Both the position numbers and the translations under genes were made by a program. Of a DNA stretch of 64,000 nucleotides, positions 32,041-44,894 are shown in pieces. The notes under the pieces were generated by a model that saw nothing but the letters and a program-made list of their open reading frames with translations, did not search any database and was not told the origin of the DNA. This DNA is from Takakia lepidozioides (taxonomy: Eukaryota; Streptophyta; Takakiopsida; Takakiales; Takakiaceae), in the NCBI GenBank assembly GCA_030704615.1, contig CM060733.1, forward strand, positions 11,096,001-11,160,000, given 5' to 3'. Position 1 is the first letter of the stretch; each line of letters begins with the position of its first letter.

Positions 32041-35000
32041 CCAGAAAAAAGGAAGAAAAAAAGTAAAGTTTTAAGGTGCTTATCTTAAACACCTCCTTAT
32101 CATTCCCCTAAAGCAAGCTTACCAAGATTTCTCTAGGGTAGCCAGTGATTTAGTGGGTCCCCCTCTAACCACCCTTTGTTGGAGATGGTAATAAGAGCTC
32201 AGGATTTTAGCTGCACACACCTGAAATTTCTTCATTGCACACCCTACCTAAAGTATGTTGGCCTATGACCATACACTATGGAGGTTTCCAGTTTCCACCC
32301 CCCACAGGATGAATTTATTAACATATTTCATCCATTCAAAGTCCAATTGAACGGGAATAAGTGGCCTGTTCTAAATGCCCTTATTACGGCCTGACCAGCA
32401 GAGCCTTACCAAACAGGCGCAAAACCGTGGGTAGGTCTTTTGCTGAGGCAATAATGCCAACAAGCGCTCAACTTGCCATTTGCCCCAGCAGCAACCATGC
32501 CATCTAGCACAACGGCTTCACTTCCTCCATAGCCTGGAAACTCCATGTGCGCTCTTTCCCAGGCGGAGGCGAGGAGGGACTGCTTTGTGGACTAATTGTA
32601 AGAAGTTCACACTTCACACCTTCTTTTCATTTTTCATTTTTCATTTGATATGACATGGTTGTGTGAAAGGTCAAAAACTTGTCAACCTGTCATGTTAAAG
32701 GCATTTATTCAAAGTTGTATGAAAGTCTGTCACACAAAAGGTAGGGCTACCTGGCAAACAACACTGGGTACTAGCAAGCTGCTCTCAAGGTGAAGCCCTG
32801 CGACCAGAAGAGACAACGTAGTAAAGGATGCAGAATGCTTTGCAGGGCAACTTTTAAGATCCATGTGGCTTCTTTAGTGCCTCTCAGACGTACCAATTTA
32901 TGGGTTTTTAGTTCAAATCATTCCAGCCGAAACCTAGCTGACTGAACCTAACCGGGGATTCACAACCGTTGGAAGTCGAATATTCTTAGCCTAAGCAAAC
33001 AGTCGTGAGCATCCAAACACAGCGACTTGCTCAAAAACAATTCTTTGAGCGCGGTAGCATCTTTTCCACCACACTAAGACCTCATCGACTTCGATGCCAC
33101 AGCCTGCACTTGTCTTTTGCCGTGCAGCTCCCACCCAACTTCCAACATTGCTGCATCAGCGTTGAAAACTTTTTATACTCCACTGATACACTTGACTTTT
33201 GGCTCTTGGGTACAACAGTGGAGGTGGGGAACAAAGAGAATCAGTCGGTACATGTTGAATTTGGGGTGACCTGGGCGCGCGACAATTTTTGCGCTGTGTG
33301 GAGCTGGATCAAGCGAAGTTTGACTGGCCATCGACACATGGATGACAATCGAGAGATTTGGAGAAGCCCAATGGTGACCCCCGTCAGCCCTATTTAAATC
33401 CTTTTAATAGAGGTGCATCGGATCTGAGGGCCCACGACCAGGCCAGCAAAAGCAACAGCCGCAGCAAACACAGAATAACCAGCTGGCTCCGCAACCCTTG
33501 CTCTGCGGTATGTAGAATGAGCCTTCTCCAGAATCCCGGAGACCAAGCCTTGCGGCGGGCTCGAATTATAGAGACACCTCTGCTGACGTAACTTATATGT
33601 CTTCTTCCCAAGCTTCTGGTGTGCCAACTGATACAAATTTCCATCTTCCCAAAAATACTGTCTATCAACAACTGCATAACCCGTCCTGAGTTAAATCTAA
33701 TACCTGCTAAGTGATGTCGTCCGAGGTCTATCACTATTAGAGTGTAGAAAAAGTCTTGCAAATGATTACCGTCATGAACAACAAAGTAAGCCGTTAGTCA
33801 GATTCCTGGAGATGCCATACCCAACCTTCGTTCAAGCTCTACCTAGGTTACCTGTCTAAAAGTCTAGACTCTACACTCCACACCTCGCGCATTTTAATCC
33901 CAGAATCCAACTCCCCCGCCTAATTAGAGAAAATACCTAATTTGGAGTGGAAGTAATAAGTATTCAGCGCCCAGCTGCAGATTTGCAATCAACTGCCGCC
34001 AAAAACATTTATACTTAATCTAGGCATGATATAGTTGAGATCCAGAGCTTGCCAAGTGTGAAGGATAAAGAACAACGTGCACACAACAAATCGGACCGAA
34101 GCGCGTCCGCAACGAGCAACTGCATTGACGAGCTCTAGGCTATACGCGTCTAACATGTGAAAGGTGCAATCGCTGCAGACACACATTCACTGTACATACG
34201 TGGAATGGGCTGGCTATGCCATTGTGCGGTGTGAGTGCGTGTCCTGTAAGAGAATGCCTACCGACTCGCTCGACAATATATGTCTGAACTTACCAAGAAT
34301 TGTAGTCACAGATCGTGCCCCATAGTACGACCCTGTATTCCTGGCTATTGGGACCCGCACAAAAATGCCCTCATCCAATGACATGAAAGGAAAGATTGCA
34401 TGTCTGTCGCACTCCTTATTCATCAATCTCATTTCCATTCCCATTTCCGATTACACACATGTACTACCCAGCTGCAAAGCGCCAGCATATTCTGTTCCTT
34501 GTCGCGTGTCCAAACCTCCAAACCCCAAACCCTGCCTATCATATAATATCACACGGGGATTGAACAAGTGAGTCCATCGTATACGGCAGGTTTGGTACAC
34601 TAGCCAGGACTTATACCACTTCTTTTCTTTTGAGAGTGGAAGGGTCAATGGTGGCTGAGGCTGCAGTGGGCGATTGACTTGGAGGCAGCTCAGTAGTGTT
34701 GGGTCACCTCAGGTGGGGGCATCGCTCTCCTTTTGGCTGCACACACAACACTTGTGTCCTTTTTCGCTGCAGTCTGTGGCCTGCTTGCTCACGTCACTTG
34801 TGCTGTGCTTTCATCATCACTTGAAGCTCACAGTGATGCAAGCCCAGCGTTTCTTTTAAGGTATTTACATTGTAGCACAAGCGGCATCCATTAGAACCTT
34901 AGAGGAGCATGTATGGCGCTTGTACAAAATGCGTAGTGGAAATGGCTGGCGATAATATGAGATTTTGAATGGGTGTTGGGCGAATGAACTTAAAACCTAG

Positions 35001-35564
35001 TACACTTGTTGAGGCGAATAACCCACGAGGGTTTAGGCATCATTAGAGACTAGCAGAAATTATGCCAAATACCACCAAAAAATTTAAACCACCATTCATA
35101 AGTAGAAAACCTTAAATTGGCTTATATTGCATTTCAGTCAATCTACACAGGCATATTTGAACCCTGGCCTGCCTAATGCTACATGGCACATAGATAAGAA
35201 GTATCAATGTTTGCTCTCTTTAATCGCAGCCTTGAGTGATTACTGATACTAACATAAAGTGCATGCGAAAGCACGCTCTCAACAACTTGCAAGCAGCCCT
35301 AAGGCCTAAAGAGAGGAGAGGAAAAAAATGAAAGAAGGAAGATGTGTTTTAGGTTTTTTTTTTTTTCCCCCCCTAAACTTGCTGACATGTGTCCTTTCAT
35401 CCCAAAAACAATGAATAAATGACATTCTCATTCCGTTTTTGTAACCCTCTGCCACCCTTTTGATTATCATCCTCCTCTGCAGTCACCCTTTTGCCCTCCT
35501 CCGCGGCCACCTTTTTCATATTTAAGAACTTTATCATCCAAACCAGGTTGCTATCAAAAAAACG

Positions 35565-35640
35565 TTGAGTTGCTAGGATTAGAACACCAAGTCGATTGGC
35601 TAGGAAGGAAGATCTCTACTACTAAGCTACCCATACACAT
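35565..35640 (-). repeat. Possible tRNA-derived SINE head
   Basis: On the minus strand a box A-like TAGCTTAGTAGTAGAG is followed about 25-30 nt later by a box B-like GGTGTTCTAATCC. This is the internal Pol III promoter spacing of tRNA-derived sequences. It does not fold into a full tRNA by eye, so a SINE or tRNA relic is more likely than a gene. Confidence 0.35.
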
Positions 35641-37546
35641 ATTATAATAATACCACTACAAAATCTATCTATCCAGATTATACTATACTTACCCATATAT
35701 ATATATGTGTACAAAAATGGGCAACATAGCTGGCTCCACGTCCTCCCGCGCACTCGGAATGCGGCGATGTCCTGCACGTGGTCCGTGGGATCTGGCTCCT
35801 CTGCTGTAAACTGTCTTCACTCAATATGGCGCCATGTGCCTCCCTGTGGCGGCCCCTCTAGCTAATGGTGGGCCCATCAGATCAGCTTTTGGCGAAAAGT
35901 GATGATTTTCCAGCCTGATTTCCCTTTACCCCTGTCGCCAAGTCCCGCGCGAGGTCGAAATCTGGCGATTATTCGCCACTAAAAGAATGGCTGTGCAAGC
36001 CACGTTCAAACTTTGGACATGGGGATGTTGCACGTTCACCAATAATTCATCTGAGCTCACCAATTACATGAGCAGCTGCGTTGGACTCCATTCGATGGGC
36101 CATCACAGCAGCCTTTCACAAACTCGGGGTTTGCTGCCATTCCTAAGATCCATGATCTCCCATGTCGTTATTCTGGTGCACCAAGTTTGCAACATACGCA
36201 CACTGATCTGGAAAGCTGTCTGTGTGGAAATAGATAAGATGGGATGATGGGCTCAACTACCCAGATACACCCTCTGTACGGGTTGTTTGCCAGGCTTAAA
36301 TCTTCAGAGATAATATAGTATACATGCGTGCCAAATCTTGAAACTGTTAACTTTTAAGGGACACTACATTCCCCAAGTATTTTTATTCCGTTGGGTCCAT
36401 GAGACAGCAGCTGAGAAGTTGTTGCCTCTCATGAGCCCAACATTTTTTAAGTGTAACTCAGAGTTCTCAATGGTGTTACTTGGAGGGGTGCCTACCTAGG
36501 CATCACTCAAGCAAAAACTGGCTATCAAAGAATGATTGGACCAAAGAGGCAAAGATGGACCTATAGTTCATCTTTTTCTTCTTCTTTAGGTCCTCCATGT
36601 TCCAGATGAGGCTCCTTCCCTTCCCATTCTTCAATACCGTCCCTCACCACACGAAGATACGCTGATCCAACCCAATACCTAGGGATCCATAGAAAGCAGT
36701 GTTATTAGACCACACTTCTTTGCAATAGAGTCTCAAGTTGGAGGAAAAAGAGGGCTGTAAGAAGATAAGGGAGTTGGGGAGAGAAACACGTAAGTGCCAC
36801 TAATATCCTTCAGATCCACTACATGAAGATTGACAAGCAGACCGTGGCCTGCTAGTGGATGTGTTCCATAGTGACTCCATTCAGCCTCCATTCAGCATAT
36901 GAGGTGTTCCCAATCATATCGCTCGGACTTGCTTTAGGAATACTGTATTCGGCCCCATAGAAGAATGATAGAAGAGACAGGCACTTGGAGCACAGATTCT
37001 TACAATGAGCTGCTTCTCAGTTACCTTCCTTTGAAAGAGGAAAGAAAATAGGAGACACCAAGATAGCGAAGACAGACTTAACACTGAACCAGGGACATAT
37101 ACATGAAAACAGGGAACAGTGAGGGTCTGCATTGTGTCCGTCGCGCTAACTAGTCATGAATGCTCATGATGCTCAACATCTGGAAGCTGTTGAGTGTAAT
37201 GTACATGAGCAAAACTTAAGACAAAGAGAGCTCTACACATCTGAGATTGAAAATCTTTCTTCAGGAAGTTGTCCGGGTTCCAGAGGAGTACTTAGGTGCA
37301 CCCTACTTTATAATTTGGCGAGCGCTTCTTGAGTCAAATCAGTGTTCCCTTCCCAAAATTGTTCTACCTCCTAAGGTCGGAAGATGATAAGTTAAGAATT
37401 GATCGGCCGGGTGAAAGAAAGAAAAGAGTCTTTTGAACAAGGTGAAGTATGTCTCGTGCGCATATGAAATTTAAAGTTGCCTCGATTTCAACTCTTCAGT
37501 AAAGTAGTGTCGTGAAAAGACTTCAGCGGGATGGCATTGTTTGTCT

Positions 37547-40500
37547 TCACTCCTGAACAGTCATCAATGGAGAATTCAAATCAAAGGTCTCCCTGGTTCC
37601 ACCATCGGTAACGTCAGCTTGCTTCACAATGTCAACCACTGGATCTGTAAGTTCATCAAACGTTTTGGGCATAGGGGGTGCGGCGATGGGAATGAGGCCC
37701 TCCAGCATGTGCACCACAGTGGCCATGGACGGCCGCTGTGCTGGCTCTTCCTGTATGCACCAATACGCAACCTGCGTTTCACCATGCGGGACATCCACAT
37801 ACTGTCAGCCATCGTGTATTTGCTTTCATCAATCTGATCGAACCACTCTTACAAAAGGCCACTCAACCTTTTGGGTCCGAGGACGTTTTCTTAAGTGTGC
37901 CAATTTCCACAGCAATCCTGGGAAATATGGCGTGCCCATCTCTGAAGTACAGTGAATTCGGTATCTGCATGCATAAGCCATCCACCGGTATGATCCTACA
38001 ATTGCACAAAGAAACTGCAACTCCCTGTCCAGATCATGTAGTTTTAATCTTAGCTCCAGGCGGCAGCAGCGTTTTTAGGCATATCAAGTGCTAGCAACGT
38101 TAACATGTACATGCATGCAATTTCAGCACTCCTTTGCTAGCAGATTCACAACTGGTATCATTCCTAGAGCTCCAATTAAGCTGGTCAACAACTTATGAAT
38201 TCAAATGAATCAGGACCTTATAATATATAATTTGAAGTCGACTGTCGATCCAGCTGAAACAGCTGTAAATAGCTAAAAAAGTGTATGTGATGTCCAGATG
38301 GTGATTCCACAATTGAGTTTCAACTGATGTACGTGACTGATACGGATATATGTGTAGAGATACTACATACTTGCAAGGCGGTTTCGACCTGGCGCGCATC
38401 AAAACATCCAGCTAGATGGCTGTCAACCACATCTGTATATTTTCCCCTCGTGATCGCCTGCTGGAATCCCCATTTTGGAAAGAACAGCTTCGCGCTGCAA
38501 CTCACGGTTATATCTATATTTCTCCTGCCGGCAATGACCTGATCATCACCACCAGTTCCACATTGATACGTAACAGTTTGATTTTCGATGAGCAGCCTGC
38601 AGATACGTACAGTCTTGTGCACATGATCTAGATTGCTTATCCCGTAAAGAACTGCTAAGCGAACAAAAGTGAAACACCAACAGGTATGGATCAGGAACCC
38701 CTGAAGTCAAAGTACAAATTGTTAAGCTGTGGATACATGTCCAAACTTCAAACGAATGTACGGCAAATCTGCATTTGAAAATGGTGCGTCATCCATATGC
38801 AGGATTCTAGACAGGGAGCACTTGAAGAGTTGAATGAAAAGTCCTACCTCGAGAAGAACCAAACCAAAACTGTAAACGTCACTCTTGGAAGTGATGGCGG
38901 AATTGGCCATCCACTCAGGTGCCAAGTAGCCATGCGTGCCGCGCACACTAGTGAGAACTCGTGTCTGGTTTTTGGTCATGAACTTGGCAAGTCCAAAGTC
39001 GGATACTTTAGCCACGAATTTCCGATCGAGCAGAATGTTCTCAGGTTTGATGTCGCAGTGTATGATGCAGTCACGGCATTCGTTGTGCAAATAAGCCAGG
39101 GCTCTCGCTGTCCCTAGCAGGATCCGGAAGCGTGTATACCAGTCCAGCACCTGATTTTTTACCTGTCCCATTTCATACTGGTCAGACAACTTGTTAAGTC
39201 GAATCATCCAGCGATAGAGCTTGCAATTTTGAATTCTACTACTTCTTCTAATTCTTCTACAAGCTTCGAGATCTGAGCTAACAGTTTTAGCTTCCCGATT
39301 TTTGTATTTCACATACATATATAACTTACATCATCGTGCATCGTGACTTTGATCGAACTGTGAGAGTCGAGAAATCGTACAAAACCTTCGCGTGTTGTTT
39401 GTGAACGGCTTAAACGAAGCACCCTCAGGGACCCTCTCATCTCCCTCCTATTCTCCCAAGTTGATTTTCTGAACAACCTTTTAAATTATGTGCATGAGAT
39501 TCCGCTCTCGAGATTGAGTAAGTCTTAAGTTCTAGATAACACCACAATAGTTCGGCTGGCCATGCCAGTCTATGAGGCGGATCAGTCACGTTTTGCCAAT
39601 GCTCTGAAGTCTGCCTGTCAAAGTCAAATGCGAGGGTTTCGGGCAGAGGTAGCGACCATAGTCAAATTCTATGCACATAATTCAAAAAGGTTGCTCAGAA
39701 AATTAACTGGGGAGAATAGGAGGGAGATGAGACCCGGGTAGAATTGCTCCAGGGACAATGTAGATGCTTCGTTTAAGCCGTTCACAAACAATACGTGAAG
39801 GTTTTGTACGATCTGTAAATTTTGCTCTTAAAGTTGATCTCGGTAAATGTAGGGACAGATTTGAAGAGGTCTGCAGGGAGGACAATGTTCTCTCCAAATG
39901 GGTCGAAATTCCTAGATTCTGCCGTGTTTGACAAACTTAAATTTTCCAGGTCTGCATCTTGCCTGCGCATGTACTACCAAGGGATACGCTCGTTTGATTT
40001 CTCTACCTGGAGGTACATTAAACCGACCGGGAAAAGAAATCAACACGGCTGGTCACATAGATTTCGAGCACAGAAGCTCGAAATTGGGCCGTTCTGGACC
40101 TATATCTTCACTTGCGCTGTATGTAGATTCTAAACTAGTGCTCAAAGTGGTCGAGACAGCTGTACATACAGTCATCCTGAAGCGAGATCACAACACTTCA
40201 CAGAACTGCAAGATTGTCATCTGGAAGGTCTTTGGAATACTTGTGACATATAGCGACACGGCACAGGTAAATTACAGAACTGTTCGGGTTGCAAGTCTAG
40301 ATCGAAGGCTGCATTGTGACGTCCGGTTAGACGTACCTGATTAGATTCATCTTCGAACACAAACTTATCCAAGGAACCATTGGCCATGTACTCGTACACC
40401 AGGAGCCGATGGGGGCCCTCGGAGCAGAATCCGTAGAGGCGCACAAGGTTCATGTGGTGGGTGCTCCCTATAGTCGCTACCTCTGCCCGAAACTCTTTCT

Positions 40501-42483
40501 CTCCTTGCTGTGTTTTCTCCAGCTGCTTGACTGCAACACAAGTTTCGTCAGGAAGAATCCCTTTGTACACTGTGCCAAACCCCCCAGACCCCAACCTCTG
40601 AGAGAAATACCCTGTCGCAGCTTGCAATTCTTTGTAAGAAAATCGCGTTGGTGCACCAGGAATGTAGTCGAGAAAATGTCGTCCCCCCCAGTCCTCGTGC
40701 AATTTGGCCTCCCTCCACCAGTAACAGCAACAGGCCAACAGTATAACCAGAGCCATCACGAATGTCAGCACAATTATAGCGACAGTCTTGGGCGCTACAA
40801 GTCGTTGTGAGCCATGGTCAATAGGGGTTGGACTTGGTGCCTGCAGCTGAAGGCTAGAAAGATTCACCAATCCGTTCAGTTTCACAAACGATTTTGTGGA
40901 GGAGTTGATATGTCCAGTGTGCAGCTGTGACTTGAGCGAGCAGGTGCCATTGCCATCATACACATAAAGGGCCCCGGCACACAGACAGTCCTCTGCACAT
41001 CTCTGTACGCACTCACTCTCAGAAACCGCACCCGCAATACCTCTATAGTCGTTGCCCACATACTCCGTATTATCCAGATTCAAAAATTGTTGTCCAGCCG
41101 GGCCACCGTTGCAGTCCAGCAGCATGGGTGGTTCACATCCTTGGGACCTACGATAATACATTCCACAGGATCATGTGAAGAATACTGCACTGGAAAAGAC
41201 ATCCAGCACGGTGTACTTAAACATATGATCTATCTTTGCAATGCAAGATAACGCGCTTTCATGCAAGCTTGACTGTTCGAGAACAGCGTCTGGAAATGAA
41301 AAAAAATTCTAAGTTTTAGAAGTTCAGTACTAGCTGTACATACATATCAAATGCGTACAAATAATTTGGCGAGCTCAGATATATTGAGTTGATTGCATTA
41401 CCAGTCTGTGGGGTCGACGATGGAGAATCCAAGGGGACAGCTACACATAAGATCAGGCTCGTAACTGCAAATCCCATATGCGCCGCACAGATCGGTGACC
41501 ATGCACTCGTCGTTCATAGCCCTCCACACTACAGTCCAAGTCTGCGAAATCGGTGTCCAACTATGAATGCGAAGGGCCCCATTGACAGCTAGAGTCAACC
41601 GTCGCAGGGCGGGGGTACCCGCGTCGCTGCTTCTCCACGAAACAACGTCTGATCCAGGGCCATTGTAGACTCCAAAGATCCCTGAAGAGCTTAGAAAAGC
41701 AGAGGAATTCTCAAAGTTTGTGGTATTCCCTGGAGCACTCCAGTAGTAAGCCGGACTCAAGAAGTTGTACAGGCGCAGGTTTCCCTCGATCTCCATCTCC
41801 AGAGAGTACCGTCCAGTGCCTGGATTGGAGCTTGTTTGCCAAGACAACAGCTGCGAGCCAGAAAGAAGGTGCTGCTCTGGCAAGAGAGTATCTGAGGGGT
41901 AGTGGAAACTCTCCCATACGACCTCCATTCTGCTGTTTTTTAAAACCAAGTTACCAGAATCCAAAATCTCTCCACTGGTGACATTTTTAGAGCGGGTATC
42001 GCTCTCCCACACGGGCTGATCTTGTGAGAGGAAATCCAAAAGAATCAGATTTCCATCGCTTCGCAGCTGCAGAGAGGCTCCAGAGGTCACTGGGCTGTTT
42101 CTATTAGCAATCCACACCACTGTCTGCAGGGAGATGTTGGCATACCAAATGCTCACTGTGTACGCATTCTCACCCAACGCGTGAAAGCCCAAAGCGAACA
42201 TACCATTGGTCGATACCCACGAGCTACTCTCATTGGGTTGGAGGCTTGACCCCAACTTCAGAACACTGCTCTCAGGATTTTGGACTACAAACTGAGCTTT
42301 CACACTGCCCATACAATCCCATGGGAGAAGAAATCCTGACAGCTGCAGTATGATCGTAATGCAGATAGTGCTTATGGAATTCACCCGTCTTCGGGCCGAT
42401 GGGTTTGAATTCGTCCATGGCCTCATGCTGCACGCACTTTTACTCAGGACCTGCAGAGAGATTCTCCACTGCATACCTTCCAT
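37547..42483 (-). CDS. G-type lectin S-receptor-like Ser/Thr kinase, 5 exons, 862 aa
   Basis: Plasma-membrane receptor kinase. Exons in transcript order: 42483-41402, 41147-40337, 39150-38848, 38538-38371, 37771-37547 (2589 nt, in frame, stop TGA). Domains: hydrophobic signal segment ([17 protein letters not shown], about aa 37-53; an inner Met may be the true start), bulb-type lectin domain (about aa 75-190, [11 protein letters not shown]), S-locus glycoprotein region, EGF-like segment ([11 protein letters not shown]), PAN-like Cys-rich segment ([18 protein letters not shown]), a membrane helix near aa 480-503, and a kinase with [34 protein letters not shown] and [10 protein letters not shown]. 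The HCD in place of HRD marks a non-RD kinase, a class often tied to immune sensing. It resembles the Arabidopsis At1g34300 type, but here the kinase region has introns. Ligand unknown. Confidence 0.93.
39374..39812. repeat. Long inverted repeat inside intron 2 of the receptor kinase
   Basis: The left arm (39374-39497) and right arm (39670-39812) are near reverse complements; ATCGTACAAAACCTTC at the outer left pairs with GAAGGTTTTGTACGAT at the outer right. The arms run about 125 and 143 bp, the right one with about 17 extra bases, and the loop is about 170 bp. The transcript of the intron would fold into a long hairpin. It could be a foldback transposon or a small-RNA precursor. Confidence 0.8.
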
Positions 42484-44894
42484 CCCTGTCCTTCAAGGAA
42501 CCTTTCGGAGAAGAATATTAGAGGTGCAACAAGCTCTGTAGATGCTGCTTGAAGTTCATTCCTGCGCTGGCACTGAGAATGATCTTTGTGACTGCACTGC
42601 GTGCTGGTTGCTGGCTGCCTTTCCTTGCAGCTAGTAAGATCTAGATTTGTGCTCAAAGTTGTACCAATTGATGTTCAAAAGAATTGCATGTTTCATAGCT
42701 TGCATATATGGATCCAAACTGATTCAACAATCTTCCCAAAAGATTAAAGCGAGCTGCGACTATTATCCGAGGTCATCTTTTTCTTCTATCAAATGTCCCC
42801 AGGTGAAGATCGTATGAGTGCAAGGAGCCCATACATGCGCTGATATATAGCTGATCATCCAGCTGTGGCCCCTAATTCAGACGACTCATACTCTGCATCT
42901 GAGGGGAATGAAACCAGAGAAGTGAATTCCAGAGCGTGTACACGAGCGTGCACATGCTTTCAAGATCAAGAATTGCTGAAGAGAAGAGGAGAAGAGACTC
43001 GAGGATGTGGGTACAGCGCCGCCATCATAATCTGGACATGGATCGCCCACGTGGCAATCTGTTGGCATCTATCTGCGTACTTGTCCATCCTGCATGTGCG
43101 AGCAAGTCCACATAATCATGTTGGGCAACAAGTGCTACAAACGCAAACAAATTATCCTTCTTCACCTTCCATCTTTTGAGACGCGCATCCACAGCTATCA
43201 CAATCTTCATGCTTCTTGATCTCGAACTTGGCCCACCCTACCTATTTGCATGGCCACCAAACCTGTCCAAACGATCAGAATTTTGGGCCTAGCAAACCAG
43301 CTCTTGAATGTGGCTTGGCAAATATGTTGACATTGCATGCAGAATACGAAATTCTTCGCATCACGAGTGATGATGATGATCATCTTGTCTGGTGCAAGGA
43401 CGCAAACTCTTGAGGAACTCTTTCAAGAAGCTTGTTGCGCTGCACACACACACGCTCCCGCTCCATTCAGGTCTGATGGAGGAAGGACAGTTGCGGTACT
43501 GTGGGTCCTTCCCTCTCGGCATCTCTACTTGTCATGAGGGCGTAGAGCTAAAGCGACCATCATCAAGTAGAGCTGCGAATAAGTTGGAACCGACGATACA
43601 TGAAGGCCTGCACGTAAAATGGGCAGTGTTTGTACAACCCAAGGAATGGATCTACTGACATCCATGTGCAGTTTACCAATCAACTTGTTTCAGCTTGTCC
43701 TCGCACTCTATACATGTGCGTTCGTACTCAATGCAAAGCTCTGAGCTGCTCCACGTCGATGCTCATGACCTGTGGGTGGACAGGGGGTCAAGGAACTTCT
43801 GACATACAGTGGGTGGGAAGGAAGACGGTTCAACCTGGCAGTCAACAAAGGTTTCCATGAGCAAATGTAAGTTGAAGTAGCAAAGGGACCAGCAGGATTG
43901 AAATTGTGCGCATGGCCAGCAGGATTCAAACCTGCAGGCACGAAAAGTTCCAGATGTTTGTCCTGCTCACTTGCTTACATACCAGTACAGGGTAGACAGA
44001 AACTTGCAGAAAATTCACAAGTTGCGTGATCAAAACATGGATTTTTATTATATATGTGAGCCTTTGATGGGGTGAAGGAACAGCCTCCAAGACACCCGCT
44101 GTGACTGCAACTCCGGCAATGAGTTTCATGGGGGCAAATCACAGTTTTCTTCAAACAGATTCATGGTATTGTCTCCATTCTTCACTCGCTGGAGATGTGC
44201 ATCTTTTTTGCTGTGCACCATAGTCAGACACTGCAACATACTATGCGTATGGTGCTAGCCTACGCACAGAGAATCATGTACAGCTGCCTGGATGCCATCA
44301 TAGGAAAGTAAGGTTGCTGCGAAGTACCAAGGAAACAACTAGCTGAGTCCTCACCTGTGGCCAGCATGTGGAAGTTCATCAACAGCAACTAACTCAGAAC
44401 ATACTCAAGTACGAGCATAAGAGACCTGTACTAGCAACCATCTGGAGTGTGGCAGCCAATGTTGGAACCAGTCTGCTGAATGAAACACCAGCGATAGAAC
44501 ATAGGGATGAGCATCTGTGAGAACCCACCAGCAGTGGTTGTGAAAGAGTGCACGTACGCACGTTACACCTCCCTCCCTGGATGGAATGACATGCTTATAT
44601 CTCCTCTCAAACCAAAATTGTGGCATTTGATGAAGCAGCTCCTTCCTTGTAGTAGAAGGGTAGTAGAAGCTACACAATCTACTTATGAGGTACCTGTAGA
44701 ATTTAACCTTAGGTTTTGGAGAACACGTCTTTCTTTGCTGGCGTTTAATTTAACTTTGGATGTCACCTACCAAAATGGAGTGATTCTGAACTTTTAAATG
44801 GGCCTCAGCGCAACTAATCCGCATGTAATGGCAAACACCATGGGATGGTCAGGAGCCCCAAACATCTCAATTCAAAATTGGTTTTGCAAGTCAA
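42484..44894. other. Region between receptor kinase start and PIN 3' end
   Basis: It contains the promoter side of the minus-strand receptor kinase; a TATATA box at about 42843-42850 is correctly oriented, roughly 360 bases before the start codon. No other gene is recognised. Open frames such as 42865-43179 and 44405-44677 have no domain. Confidence 0.4.

Larger units (their letters stand above)
31818..37546. other. Intergenic, no gene recognised
   Basis: About 5.7 kb with no open frame that carries a known domain. It holds one member of a dispersed repeat (31973-32040), a possible tRNA-derived SINE head (35565-35640), a TA microsatellite near 35696-35710 and poly-T runs. It is the downstream flank of the receptor kinase. 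Confidence 0.45.
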
